7,518 nt of DNA from UBA4661 sp002405405 (GTDB taxonomy: Bacteria; Bacteroidota; Ignavibacteria; Kapaibacteriales; UBA4661): positions 1 to 7,518 of the forward strand of contig DAIUAL010000162.1 in assembly GCA_036847245.1 (NCBI GenBank), written 5' to 3'. The translations under genes and the position numbers were made by a program. Below, piece after piece: positions 1-6,690 of this stretch (its first letter is position 1; each line of letters opens with the position of its first letter). The notes below the pieces were generated by a model. That model had not been told where the DNA came from and did no database searches. It was given only the letters and a program-made list of their open reading frames with translations.

Positions 1-429
1 GTTCCATATGTGATTGAAACATCGGTTGGCGCGTCACGCTCATTTAAGGCATTTTTATGTAATGCATACAACGAAGAAATCTCAATCGATGAAGGTAAAG
101 AAGATAAACGTACCGTTATGCGCTTGCATCCAAAACTTGCCCCAGTGAAAGCCGCAGTATTTCCTCTCGTCAAAAAAGATGGAATGCCGGAATTTGCTGA
201 TAAAATATACCGCGATTTGCAAAAGTCGTTCAAAGTTGAGTACGATGAAAGCGGTGCTGTTGGCAGACGCTACCGTCGACAAGATGAAATCGGCACACCG
301 TTTTGTATCACTGTTGATGGTGACTCTCTTTCAGATAATTCTGTAACAATTCGTCATCGCGATACAATGCAACAAGAGCGCATTAGTGTTGATGCCGTGA
401 AACAATATCTTGTGAAAGAATTGATTTGA
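1..429 (+). CDS. glyQS: Glycyl-tRNA synthetase, C-terminal part (5' end outside window)
   Basis: This is the 3' end of a class II glycyl-tRNA synthetase of the single-chain homodimeric type (also called glyS), which charges tRNA-Gly with glycine in the cytoplasm. The reading frame is open from base 1 (V-P-Y) to a TGA at 427-429, giving 142 visible residues. The GTG at base 10 is an internal valine, not a start. The first residues, VPYVIETSVGASRSF, match class II motif 3, with the motif arginine at visible residue 13. The rest is the anticodon-binding domain: LHPKLAPVKAAVFPL, then GRRYRRQDEIGTPFC and TVTIRHRDTMQQ-like text (here SVTIRHRDTMQQ), all highly characteristic of this family. The protein ends normally just after the anticodon-binding domain, so only the N-terminal catalytic part is missing. 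About 80 bases separate it from ybaB. No terminator hairpin is visible after it, so co-transcription with ybaB-recR is possible. Confidence 0.95.
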   Translation, partial: VPYVIETSVGASRSFKAFLCNAYNEEISIDEGKEDKRTVMRLHPKLAPVKAAVFPLVKKDGMPEFADKIYRDLQKSFKVEYDESGAVGRRYRRQDEIGTPFCITVDGDSLSDNSVTIRHRDTMQQERISVDAVKQYLVKELI

Positions 430-509
430 TATCTCTTGAACAAACATGTTTGCCCTACTTCTCTTATTGATTTAAAATCTTTTACAACTTTTCATTGATA
501 AAGTACTTT

Positions 510-827
510 ATGTTCAATATTCCTGACATGATGAAAAAAGCACAAGAAGTGCAAGATCAACTTCAGAATGTGCAGCAAGAACTACGTAACAAAACAATTG
601 GCGGCGAGTCCGGTGCCGGTATGGTCAAAGTTGTTTTCACCGGCACGCAGGATCTAGTCTCTCTCAACATTGAAGAAAGTCTTATTGCTGAAGGCAATAA
701 AAAAATGCTGGAAGATTTGGTTGTGGCTGCTATCAATAATGGCATGCAAAATTCGCGTGCAATGGCAGAATCCGAAATGAAGCGCGTAACCTCGATGTTA
801 CCCAAGATCCCCGGTCTGCCCTTTTAA
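510..827 (+). CDS. ybaB: YbaB/EbfC family nucleoid-associated DNA-binding protein
   Basis: This encodes a 105-residue cytoplasmic protein of the YbaB/EbfC family, small dimeric nucleoid-associated proteins that bind DNA. The family usually runs to about 100-110 residues, so this one is full length. The visible family pattern is an N-terminal amphipathic helix rich in M, Q and K (DMMKKAQEVQDQLQNVQQEL, residues 6-25). A strand GAGMVKVVFTGTQDLVSLNI follows (residues 35-54), then the signature MLEDLVVAAINNGMQNSRA (residues 66-84). The ATG at 510 is preferred over the in-frame TTG at 495 because it gives the usual short MF start. No clear Shine-Dalgarno site precedes either. recR begins 18 bases after the stop, and this ybaB-recR pairing is widely conserved in bacteria. 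That supports both calls and suggests one transcript serving DNA maintenance. Confidence 0.93.
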   Translation: MFNIPDMMKKAQEVQDQLQNVQQELRNKTIGGESGAGMVKVVFTGTQDLVSLNIEESLIAEGNKKMLEDLVVAAINNGMQNSRAMAESEMKRVTSMLPKIPGLPF

Positions 828-845
828 TCTTGTTCTCGGATTATA

Positions 846-1442
846 ATGATATATACCTCTCCTGCTATTGAAGCCGCTATTGAAGCATTATCAACATTAC
901 CAACGATTGGTCGTAAATCTGCTCAGCGCATGGCATTGCATCTGCTGCGTCAGTCACCGGAACATGTTGAAAGACTTGCATCCGCTTTGATAACCATGCG
1001 CACAAAAGTACAATACTGCTCAACATGCTATACCTTTTCTGAAACAGAAATATGCCCTATTTGTACTTCATCCAAGCGTAATCATCGGGTAATTTGCGTT
1101 GTTGAAGAACCTTCCGATGTTTTCGCTATCGAACGTTCTGGAGATTACGGAGGTGTATATCATGTACTGCATGGTTTGATGAATCCACTAGAAGGCATCA
1201 ATGCAAGCGATTTAAAAATTAAAGAGTTGCTGCATCGCCTTGAGCATGATATTGATGAAATCATTATTGCTCTCAGACCGACTATTGATGGAGAAGTCAC
1301 CTCGCAATACATAGCACGCTTACTGAAGCCATTGGGTGTACAAGTTACACGAATTGCCCGTGGCGTCCCTGTCGGCAGTGAATTAGAATTTGTTGATGAT
1401 GCGACCATTGCTCGCGCTCTGCAAAGTAGAGTTATAGCATAA
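846..1442 (+). CDS. recR: Recombination mediator protein RecR
   Basis: This encodes the 198-residue RecR protein, which acts with RecO (and RecF) to load RecA onto SSB-coated single-stranded DNA in gap repair. The length is normal for the family (about 200). Domains appear in the expected order. A helix-hairpin-helix lies at residues 18-34 (LPTIGRKSAQRMALHLL). A C4 zinc finger has cysteines 58, 61, 70 and 73 (CSTC...CPIC). A Toprim domain runs from about residue 82, starting ICVVEEPSDVFAIE and including ALRPTIDGEVTSQYIARLL (142-160). The C-terminal Walker-B-like segment is TRIARGVPVGSELEFVDDAT (168-187). All four zinc ligands and the acidic Toprim residues are intact, so the protein should be functional. 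The ATG at 846 gives the canonical N-terminus. The gene lies 18 bases after ybaB and is probably in the same operon. Confidence 0.97.
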   Translation: MIYTSPAIEAAIEALSTLPTIGRKSAQRMALHLLRQSPEHVERLASALITMRTKVQYCSTCYTFSETEICPICTSSKRNHRVICVVEEPSDVFAIERSGDYGGVYHVLHGLMNPLEGINASDLKIKELLHRLEHDIDEIIIALRPTIDGEVTSQYIARLLKPLGVQVTRIARGVPVGSELEFVDDATIARALQSRVIA

Positions 1443-1471
1443 CAACGCTGTTAAACTAATTAGTCGGCTCG

Positions 1472-1507
1472 ATCATCACATCATTATCATCATTATCATC
1501 ATTATCA
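1472..1507. repeat. 9-bp tandem repeat (TCATTATCA) before a lipoprotein gene
   Basis: Three exact head-to-tail copies of TCATTATCA fill 1481-1507. A degenerate unit (ATCATCACA) precedes them and a partial unit (TCC) follows. The array lies in the 70-base gap between recR and the next lipoprotein gene and ends 5 bases before that gene's ATG at 1513. Because the unit is a multiple of three, copy-number change would not alter the reading frame, but it would change the length of the 5' leader or the promoter spacing. No Shine-Dalgarno sequence is visible in the gap. Confidence 0.8.
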
Positions 1508-1512
1508 TCCTC

Positions 1513-2117
1513 ATGCTTCCTTTATCATTCTTTGCGCTGATACTTCGTTTTATCATCGTATTAGCATGCACATGGCTCTTTGTAGGATGTTTTGCTACTC
1601 GTACACCCGAACCGCCCGATTTAAGCCGCTCGCAGTTTATACCACCGACTTCCCCGCAAATAGTAATAGATAATTTCCGTTCATCTCTACGAGATAAATT
1701 TCTTAAAACTTTGTACAGTTGTTTACTCCGACGGAAAATTCTCAACAGTTTTTTTTTGAGCCGTCAGCAGATGCAGCAGGTCGTTTTAGTACGATCTTCT
1801 CAACATGGAGTATTGTTCGAGAGAGACAAGCTTTTTTAACGATGATTGCTCCATTACAAGCATCGCAGTCGCCACAACTCGTTTTGACCAACAATCGCTT
1901 CGATGCTATCCTACCCGATTCTGCGCTGTATGTCGCTGACTACATTCTTCGACCCAATATTACGATACAAGGTTTGCCTCAAGATTTTGCGGGTAGAATG
2001 TTGCTGACACTGCGCATTCGCTCAAATGGCTTTTGGGCAATTTCTCGATGGATTGATCAGCAATCAAATGCTACATCAGCAACATGGAGTATATTGAAAG
2101 CACGTTTAGTCAATTGA
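1513..2117 (+). pseudogene. Small lipoprotein of unknown function, interrupted by a frameshift
   Basis: Two overlapping open frames together read as one protein. From ATG 1513 the first frame gives a lipoprotein signal peptide: a hydrophobic stretch at residues 6-25, then FVGC with the lipidated cysteine at position 26. It continues as SPQIVIDNFRSSLRDKFLK and then degenerates into an arginine-rich tail ending at 1839. The second frame becomes open at 1707 and continues as NFVQLFTPTENSQQFFFEPS through to the TGA at 2115-2117. Adding one A to the A run at 1705-1708 joins them as ...RDKFLK-NFVQLFTPTE..., giving a smooth 201-residue lipoprotein. The C-terminus (GRMLLTLRIRSNGFWAISRW) resembles that of the next gene (GRVNLRLIRSAPDAVWKIRQW), so the pair are probably paralogs. 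The length and the pattern of strands and a final W-x-I-x-x-W motif suggest a small NTF2/SnoaL-like fold, but that is a guess. The break may be a real mutation or a homopolymer sequencing error. Confidence 0.7.
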
Positions 2118-2161
2118 TATATTCCTTATAAAATAAAGAAGAAGCATTCCTGCCTCTGCAC

Positions 2162-2704
2162 ATGAAGCAACAACATCATCATAGAATACTCGCACAGATG
2201 CTTGCTCTCAGCACAATACTGGTGCTGTTACTCACGGGTTTGCAAGGTTGCGTAAATCCTTTTGCTCCACGCTTAGGACAACCGGATAGCACAGGCAATG
2301 TTTTAGGGAATCAAACAACTATTGATGGCGTTTTTCAAAACTTTCGTTACGCATATCTTTTCAAAGATACTCTTACTTACGGACGACTTCTTGATAATGA
2401 TTTTATTTTTATCTATCGTAACTATGAGCGTAACATCGATGTTGCCTGGGGTCGTACTGAAGACGTCATGACCACAGCCGGACTTTTTCGTACAGCGCAA
2501 AGTCTTGACTTAGTCTGGAATGAAATCATTACGCAAGGCGGTGATACTCTGCTTACCGATGTTTCGCGTGGCTTCAACTTAACGATTACGTTTAACCCTA
2601 GTGATATTGTCCGTGTGAACGGTCGTGTAAACTTACGTCTCATACGATCCGCACCTGATGCCGTATGGAAAATCCGACAATGGCGTGATGAGTCTAATTT
2701 TTGA
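2162..2704 (+). CDS. Small lipoprotein of unknown function, intact paralog of the preceding gene
   Basis: This gene encodes a 180-residue predicted lipoprotein. Residues 1-29 form a signal peptide with an unusual H-rich n-region (KQQHHHR), a hydrophobic core and the lipobox LQGC, placing the lipidated cysteine at 30. CVNPFAPRLGQ follows directly, giving a short linker. The mature part (about 50-180) begins TIDGVFQNFRYAYLFKDTLTY. It includes DNDFIFIY and VAWGRTEDVMTTAGLF and ends GRVNLRLIRSAPDAVWKIRQW. The alternating pattern and the closing tryptophan motif resemble small NTF2-like proteins, but no catalytic residues can be assigned and I do not recognise a named family. It begins 44 bases after the frameshifted gene, and a strong terminator hairpin follows 22 bases after its stop. 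It is probably anchored in the outer membrane or the periplasm. The start is the first ATG giving a complete signal peptide; no Shine-Dalgarno site is evident. Confidence 0.82.
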   Translation: MKQQHHHRILAQMLALSTILVLLLTGLQGCVNPFAPRLGQPDSTGNVLGNQTTIDGVFQNFRYAYLFKDTLTYGRLLDNDFIFIYRNYERNIDVAWGRTEDVMTTAGLFRTAQSLDLVWNEIITQGGDTLLTDVSRGFNLTITFNPSDIVRVNGRVNLRLIRSAPDAVWKIRQWRDESNF

Positions 2705-2726
2705 AGATCAATTTGTGTATATCAGA

Positions 2727-2756
2727 AAAAAGGGCAGACTTTACTCTGCCCTTTTT
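2727..2756. terminator. Bidirectional rho-independent terminator between convergent genes
   Basis: A perfect 12-bp inverted repeat (AAAAAGGGCAGA at 2727-2738 and TCTGCCCTTTTT at 2745-2756) encloses a 6-base loop. Its GC core GGGCAG is flanked by an A run on the left and a T run on the right, so the transcript carries a hairpin followed by a U tract in either direction. It lies 22 bases after the stop of the + strand lipoprotein gene and 26 bases after the stop of the - strand amylase gene, exactly where a shared terminator is expected. Confidence 0.93.
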
Positions 2757-2782
2757 ATTATGATACCGTTTGTAAATAGAAT

Positions 2783-5653
2783 TTATTGCTTTACAAATTT
2801 TGACATCCAACGTTTTTCAGCAATAGAAACTTCAACCAAATACATACCAGAAGCAAGATTTTCGATTGGAATCAACTCTTCGGCAAGTGCATTCGATTTG
2901 AAACGATCAAATGTTTGCACGGTATGACCAAGAGCATTCACGACACGAATACGCATAGCACCACGCGCAGGATCTTCAAAACGCAATGAAACAGACTCTT
3001 GTGCAGGATTCGGATACATTGCTGCTGAAAGTTCCGTCATAGGTACACGTGGTTGACCAATCGTCGTTGCAATACCAACATTACCTGCCGGTCTTGGTAA
3101 CTGGCGCGATAAGAGCAAGCGGAATTCGCCGGGCTGTAGGGCAATTTCAGTAGGACTTGATAAAGAGGAAACCGCAATACTATCCCTACGAAAATAATCA
3201 TACCACATCCGTGCTGATGGGAATTGTACAGGCACAAAACGTGGTACAACATCAAAATTACCGATAATTGTTGCTGATATATTCGGATGAGTAAATGTGA
3301 TTGTCCGAAGTGGATTGCCTCTACCCGTATTCATAACTACTTGCGTTGTAGTATCAAAAAAGCATGGTTGCGTATTGAAAAGATTGATAAGGGCAGAATG
3401 TACATCAAATAAGCTTCGGCGTACAGCATTGTTCAAGTACTGCCAACGAGTCGGTTTAATATCTAAGCGCCCAACCTCACTGTTTTGCCCTTGAAGGTTA
3501 ACATCATAACCAAATTCACCAAACTGCCAAATCATCTTTGGACCGGGAATTGGGAATAAGAATGCCGCAGCCGTTGCCATACGACGCAAAGCAACAGAAG
3601 TATCTTTCACACGATGCAGAGGATTACTCTCATTACCATACCAAAAAGCTTTTACCATTTGGCGTTCTTCATCGTGACTTTCCATATACGTTACCCAATA
3701 TGGATTATTAGCACCACGATTCTTATAATATGCATTACCAAAACCCTGATCATTCAAACCATTCGGAAAATACCCTAAAATGGCTTCATTATATGTTGGC
3801 TGCATATTGTTCCACAGCAACATACCACGACCGGTAGATCCCAAATCGATTTCTTCACGATTATCAGCGAAGTGCTCTAAAATTACGTATGCTGTAGAAT
3901 CCGTCTGCCAAATTTGATTTGCCATACGACGAAGTATGCGCACTCGAGAAGAATCATACCGCCCCCATGCTCCCACATCGCTTCCTGTTTGCGTTTGAGT
4001 AAATCCTTTTGATAAATCAAACCGATAACCATCAAATTTAAACTCCTGAAGCCAGAATCGATTGACGCGATCAACAAAGGCTTGCGTTGCCGATGACTCA
4101 TGATTAAAGTCATAAAACACAGAAAAAGGATGTGTTGCTTGCTGATTAAAAAATGGATTATTTGCAGCAGGACGGCTATTGGCAGCATCCCACCACATGA
4201 GGACATACGGGTTCCAGCCTGATGCTTGGTTTAACACCATATCAAGAATAACCACCATGCCCTTACTGTGCGCAGAGTCAATCAAACGCTTGAGTTCATC
4301 ACTTGGTCCATAACTTTTTTCCGCAGTCAGATAGTATTCAGGATTATATCCCCAAGAACTACCTCCACCAAACTCCATAATAGGCATAAGTTGCAAAGCA
4401 TTGACACCCAAACGCTTCAGATAGTCAAGGGAATCAATTACAGAGCGATAACTTCTGTCAACACCGGGTCTTGCGTCGGTAAAATCACGCACTAATAACT
4501 CATAGATTACTAAACGCTCTTTAGCAGGACGAACCCAATCACGACCGGGAACATTATTTCGCCAACGGTATTGAGGGGCTTTTGTTTGGAAGACCGTAAC
4601 AACGCCACTTGTTAAATTCGATGGATACGGGGCAAAAGTAGAGTTAATCGTAGATGGTGTTTCTCCGGGATATATCGCCTCGGATGCCATCGGGTCACCA
4701 ACACGAATATCACCATCAACAAGATATTGAAAACGATATTTTTGTTGCGAAACAAGATTGTTAAGACGAATCCAATAGCGATTACCATCGGGAGTGCGAT
4801 TCATTAAAAAACGATTATCAATTTGCCAATTGCTGAGATCACCAATAACGTATACAAACTGCTTCAGTGGTGCAAAGAGAACAAGAATAACCGAACCATC
4901 AGACTGATAATTGATTCCTTCTTGTACACCGGAAGGCAATGCCGCGCTCGGTGAAACCGGACGGCCCAACACGCTAGCTGAATCCGTCAATGTCGTTGTG
5001 CCAACGGTTGCCCGCATACGGAAAAGATATGCACCTCCAATTTGAGGAGTGAATTGACCATTCAGAGTAGTGCCGGTAGTACTAGCAAGAAGTTGATCAT
5101 TAACGGTCACTGAAATCAAAGCTGATGTTGTAGCAATGACTGAAAATGTTGCAGCACTTCCTTGACTGAGTACTGACGGTAATACCGTAAGTCGTGCGGT
5201 AACTTGATTTGATTGTACAACATCATAAAAAATATCTGTTCCCCCTACCCCTTTTCCTTCGCGCGAACCATCAGCGTTACGGAAAACAAACGCCAAACGG
5301 CGGATAGATTCATTAGCCGGAACACCGTAATAAGAACGTATATGAAAGCGAAGTTGATGACGATTATTACCAAGAGGCGTCATTTGAACACGTGGATCGG
5401 CAGTTCCCCAATTTGCCACAACATATTTCCAGTCACTCGAGGACGTACTACGATCGGTAATCACCCCTGTATGTGCAAAAACAGGACTAATTCCTGTCAG
5501 TCCACCAGTACCTTGAGTAGCATCATAAACTATTGTAATTGTGTCGTTATCACGTGGCAAAGCAGGTGTAACGGTAAGAATTTGAGCACTACCAACCGTA
5601 GCCGATAAACAGCAGTAAGCACAGACCAGCGCGTAAAGAAGACGAAATTTCAT
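2783..5653 (-). CDS. Secreted multidomain GH13 alpha-amylase with T9SS sorting tail
   Basis: This encodes a 956-residue enzyme of glycoside hydrolase family 13, expected to cleave alpha-1,4-glucans (starch or glycogen) outside the cell. A signal peptide spans residues 1-23 (GSA before Q24). A putative glycan-binding module follows at about 25-148, then an Ig-like domain (about 152-230) and a CBM48-like early-set domain (about 243-345; FVYVIGDLSNWQID). The GH13 barrel (about 378-765) carries region I DMVLNQ (471-476), region II GYRFD with nucleophile D546, region III ILEHF with acid/base E593, and region IV ESHDE with D661. The catalytic triad is complete, but the usual region I histidine is Q476. 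A C-terminal beta domain (about 770-850) precedes a T9SS type A sorting domain (about 878-956: YPNPAQESVSL, SGMYLVEV, KFVKQ end). ATG 5653 is preferred over an in-frame TTG at 5662 because it gives a clean signal peptide. The exact substrate is inferred from the family; pullulan-type activity is also possible. Confidence 0.93.
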   Translation of the reverse strand: MKFRLLYALVCAYCCLSATVGSAQILTVTPALPRDNDTITIVYDATQGTGGLTGISPVFAHTGVITDRSTSSSDWKYVVANWGTADPRVQMTPLGNNRHQLRFHIRSYYGVPANESIRRLAFVFRNADGSREGKGVGGTDIFYDVVQSNQVTARLTVLPSVLSQGSAATFSVIATTSALISVTVNDQLLASTTGTTLNGQFTPQIGGAYLFRMRATVGTTTLTDSASVLGRPVSPSAALPSGVQEGINYQSDGSVILVLFAPLKQFVYVIGDLSNWQIDNRFLMNRTPDGNRYWIRLNNLVSQQKYRFQYLVDGDIRVGDPMASEAIYPGETPSTINSTFAPYPSNLTSGVVTVFQTKAPQYRWRNNVPGRDWVRPAKERLVIYELLVRDFTDARPGVDRSYRSVIDSLDYLKRLGVNALQLMPIMEFGGGSSWGYNPEYYLTAEKSYGPSDELKRLIDSAHSKGMVVILDMVLNQASGWNPYVLMWWDAANSRPAANNPFFNQQATHPFSVFYDFNHESSATQAFVDRVNRFWLQEFKFDGYRFDLSKGFTQTQTGSDVGAWGRYDSSRVRILRRMANQIWQTDSTAYVILEHFADNREEIDLGSTGRGMLLWNNMQPTYNEAILGYFPNGLNDQGFGNAYYKNRGANNPYWVTYMESHDEERQMVKAFWYGNESNPLHRVKDTSVALRRMATAAAFLFPIPGPKMIWQFGEFGYDVNLQGQNSEVGRLDIKPTRWQYLNNAVRRSLFDVHSALINLFNTQPCFFDTTTQVVMNTGRGNPLRTITFTHPNISATIIGNFDVVPRFVPVQFPSARMWYDYFRRDSIAVSSLSSPTEIALQPGEFRLLLSRQLPRPAGNVGIATTIGQPRVPMTELSAAMYPNPAQESVSLRFEDPARGAMRIRVVNALGHTVQTFDRFKSNALAEELIPIENLASGMYLVEVSIAEKRWMSKFVKQ

Positions 5654-5676
5654 AAGCGGCAAACAAAAGTTTAGTC

Positions 5677-5717
5677 AAAAAAAAATACCACCAACAAAAG
5701 TAAAGTATTGTTGGTGG
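5677..5717 (-). terminator. Rho-independent terminator between the secreted-module gene and the amylase gene
   Basis: Read on the - strand, CCACCAACAA (complement of 5708-5717) pairs perfectly with TTGTTGGTGG (complement of 5688-5697) over 10 bp around a 10-base loop. The hairpin is followed, after T-A, by nine consecutive Ts (5685 down to 5677). It lies about 40 bases after the stop of the 308-residue protein gene and 23 bases before the amylase ATG. That leaves little room for a separate amylase promoter, so partial read-through (attenuation) could set the ratio of the two products. Confidence 0.85.
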
Positions 5718-5757
5718 CACGAGAATGTTAGATACAAACTCAATAGAATTCACAGCA

Positions 5758-6684
5758 TTAACGAGTAACCATCAGCTTGCGAATGCTAGAGTAGGAACCG
5801 GATTTAATCTCAACAACATACATGCCTGATGGAACTTTTGTACCATTGGTATTATTAAGATTCCATGTTACAGTGTGCGAACCCGGAGCAACAGTACCAT
5901 TAACGAGTTCAGCAACAACATTACCAAACACATCCATAACAGAAATGTTAATCGGCTGCATGCTGTTCAAAACTTGGTAGTTGATTGTTGTTTGATCAAC
6001 AGCCGGACTTGGAGATGGTTGTTGCATGCTATACACAATACCTTGACCATCACGAATCGATACCGAAGAAATCGTTGCATTTGCACCAAAATCAATCAAG
6101 AAATCAGAATTATTTACGTCCTTACCTTCTGCGGTACCGTTAGGACCATCATTAAATACAAAACCCATAAAACGAATATTACCTGATGCAGGCGTTGTTG
6201 CCGCTGCATTTCCTAAGAAAAAGCGGTTGGGTGAAAATACAATACCCCAAGCACCACCACCAAGGTTGGTCATACGACCAACAACAGGATCACGCCAATC
6301 CATACCATCTACGCCATTTGCTTTTTTAGCCATATTTGCCCATGCACCATTAGGACCTGCACCTGTATGCATGAAAACAGCTGAAGCACTGCTCAAGCTA
6401 CCTGGAGCAAAAGGAGCAGCATTACCACGCAATGAAGGGACATTTACAACGATAGCAATTGAGTCTGTCGCGCTGTAACGACCATTACCTGCACCTGTAC
6501 CGGCAATACGTCCATAAATCCCAATAATTTGAGGATAGGTACGAGTTGCACTTGTTGATGCGGTACCACCTGTACCAACATATGGAATATTCAGGGTAAA
6601 GCGATCAAATACTGCCGCTGGTGCCTGAGCGAACGCGGATCCTGCAACTAAGAACATTGCAAGAACTAAGAACAAACGTTTCAT
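5758..6684 (-). CDS. Secreted protein with putative glycan-binding module and T9SS-type C-terminal tail
   Basis: This encodes a 308-residue exported protein with no recognisable catalytic domain. A signal peptide spans residues 1-19 (AFA before Q20). The central module (about 74-199) contains VFMHTG (103-108), DPVVGRMTNLG (132-142), GFVF (174-177), EGK (186-188) and aspartates 194 and 198. The same series of motifs, at nearly the same spacing, occurs in the N-terminus of the neighbouring amylase. The C-terminus (about 225-308) resembles a FlgD-Ig/T9SS type A sorting domain: DVFGNVVAELVNGTVAPGSH, then TWNLNNTNGTKVPSGMYVVE and a basic end RKLMVTR. It sits between the SusD-like gene and the amylase, in the position of the SusE/SusF surface glycan-binding proteins of Bacteroides starch loci, so a similar role is plausible. 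That role is inferred from position and the shared module. ATG 6684 is chosen because GAGG lies 6 bases upstream and the signal peptide then begins MKR; an in-frame ATG at 6696 overlaps that site. Confidence 0.82.
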   Translation of the reverse strand: MKRLFLVLAMFLVAGSAFAQAPAAVFDRFTLNIPYVGTGGTASTSATRTYPQIIGIYGRIAGTGAGNGRYSATDSIAIVVNVPSLRGNAAPFAPGSLSSASAVFMHTGAGPNGAWANMAKKANGVDGMDWRDPVVGRMTNLGGGAWGIVFSPNRFFLGNAAATTPASGNIRFMGFVFNDGPNGTAEGKDVNNSDFLIDFGANATISSVSIRDGQGIVYSMQQPSPSPAVDQTTINYQVLNSMQPINISVMDVFGNVVAELVNGTVAPGSHTVTWNLNNTNGTKVPSGMYVVEIKSGSYSSIRKLMVTR

Positions 6685-6690
6685 AAAAAA

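Noticed and set aside
1476..1745. Open frame on the - strand with an MIMMIMM repeat start
   Set aside because: It is produced by the 9-bp tandem repeat and by antisense reading of the lipoprotein gene. It has no protein-like composition and no ribosome binding site.
1749..1757. Run of nine Ts considered as the site of the frameshift or as programmed slippage
   Set aside because: The good protein reading already follows the second frame upstream of this run (NFVQLFTPTENSQQ), so the frame change must occur before it, near the A run at 1705-1708.
2658..2927. Open frame spanning the bidirectional terminator
   Set aside because: It overlaps the end of the lipoprotein gene, the terminator hairpin and the antisense of the amylase tail. 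It has no start signal and no known motif.
5213..5608. 131-residue open frame on the + strand opposite the amylase N-terminus
   Set aside because: It is antisense to the signal peptide and first domain of the amylase. Its T-, N- and R-rich composition shows no recognisable domain.
6227..6478. Open frame on the + strand within the secreted-module gene
   Set aside because: It lies wholly antisense to a well-supported gene with a signal peptide and conserved motifs. The proline- and alanine-rich composition is what antisense reading of that gene gives.
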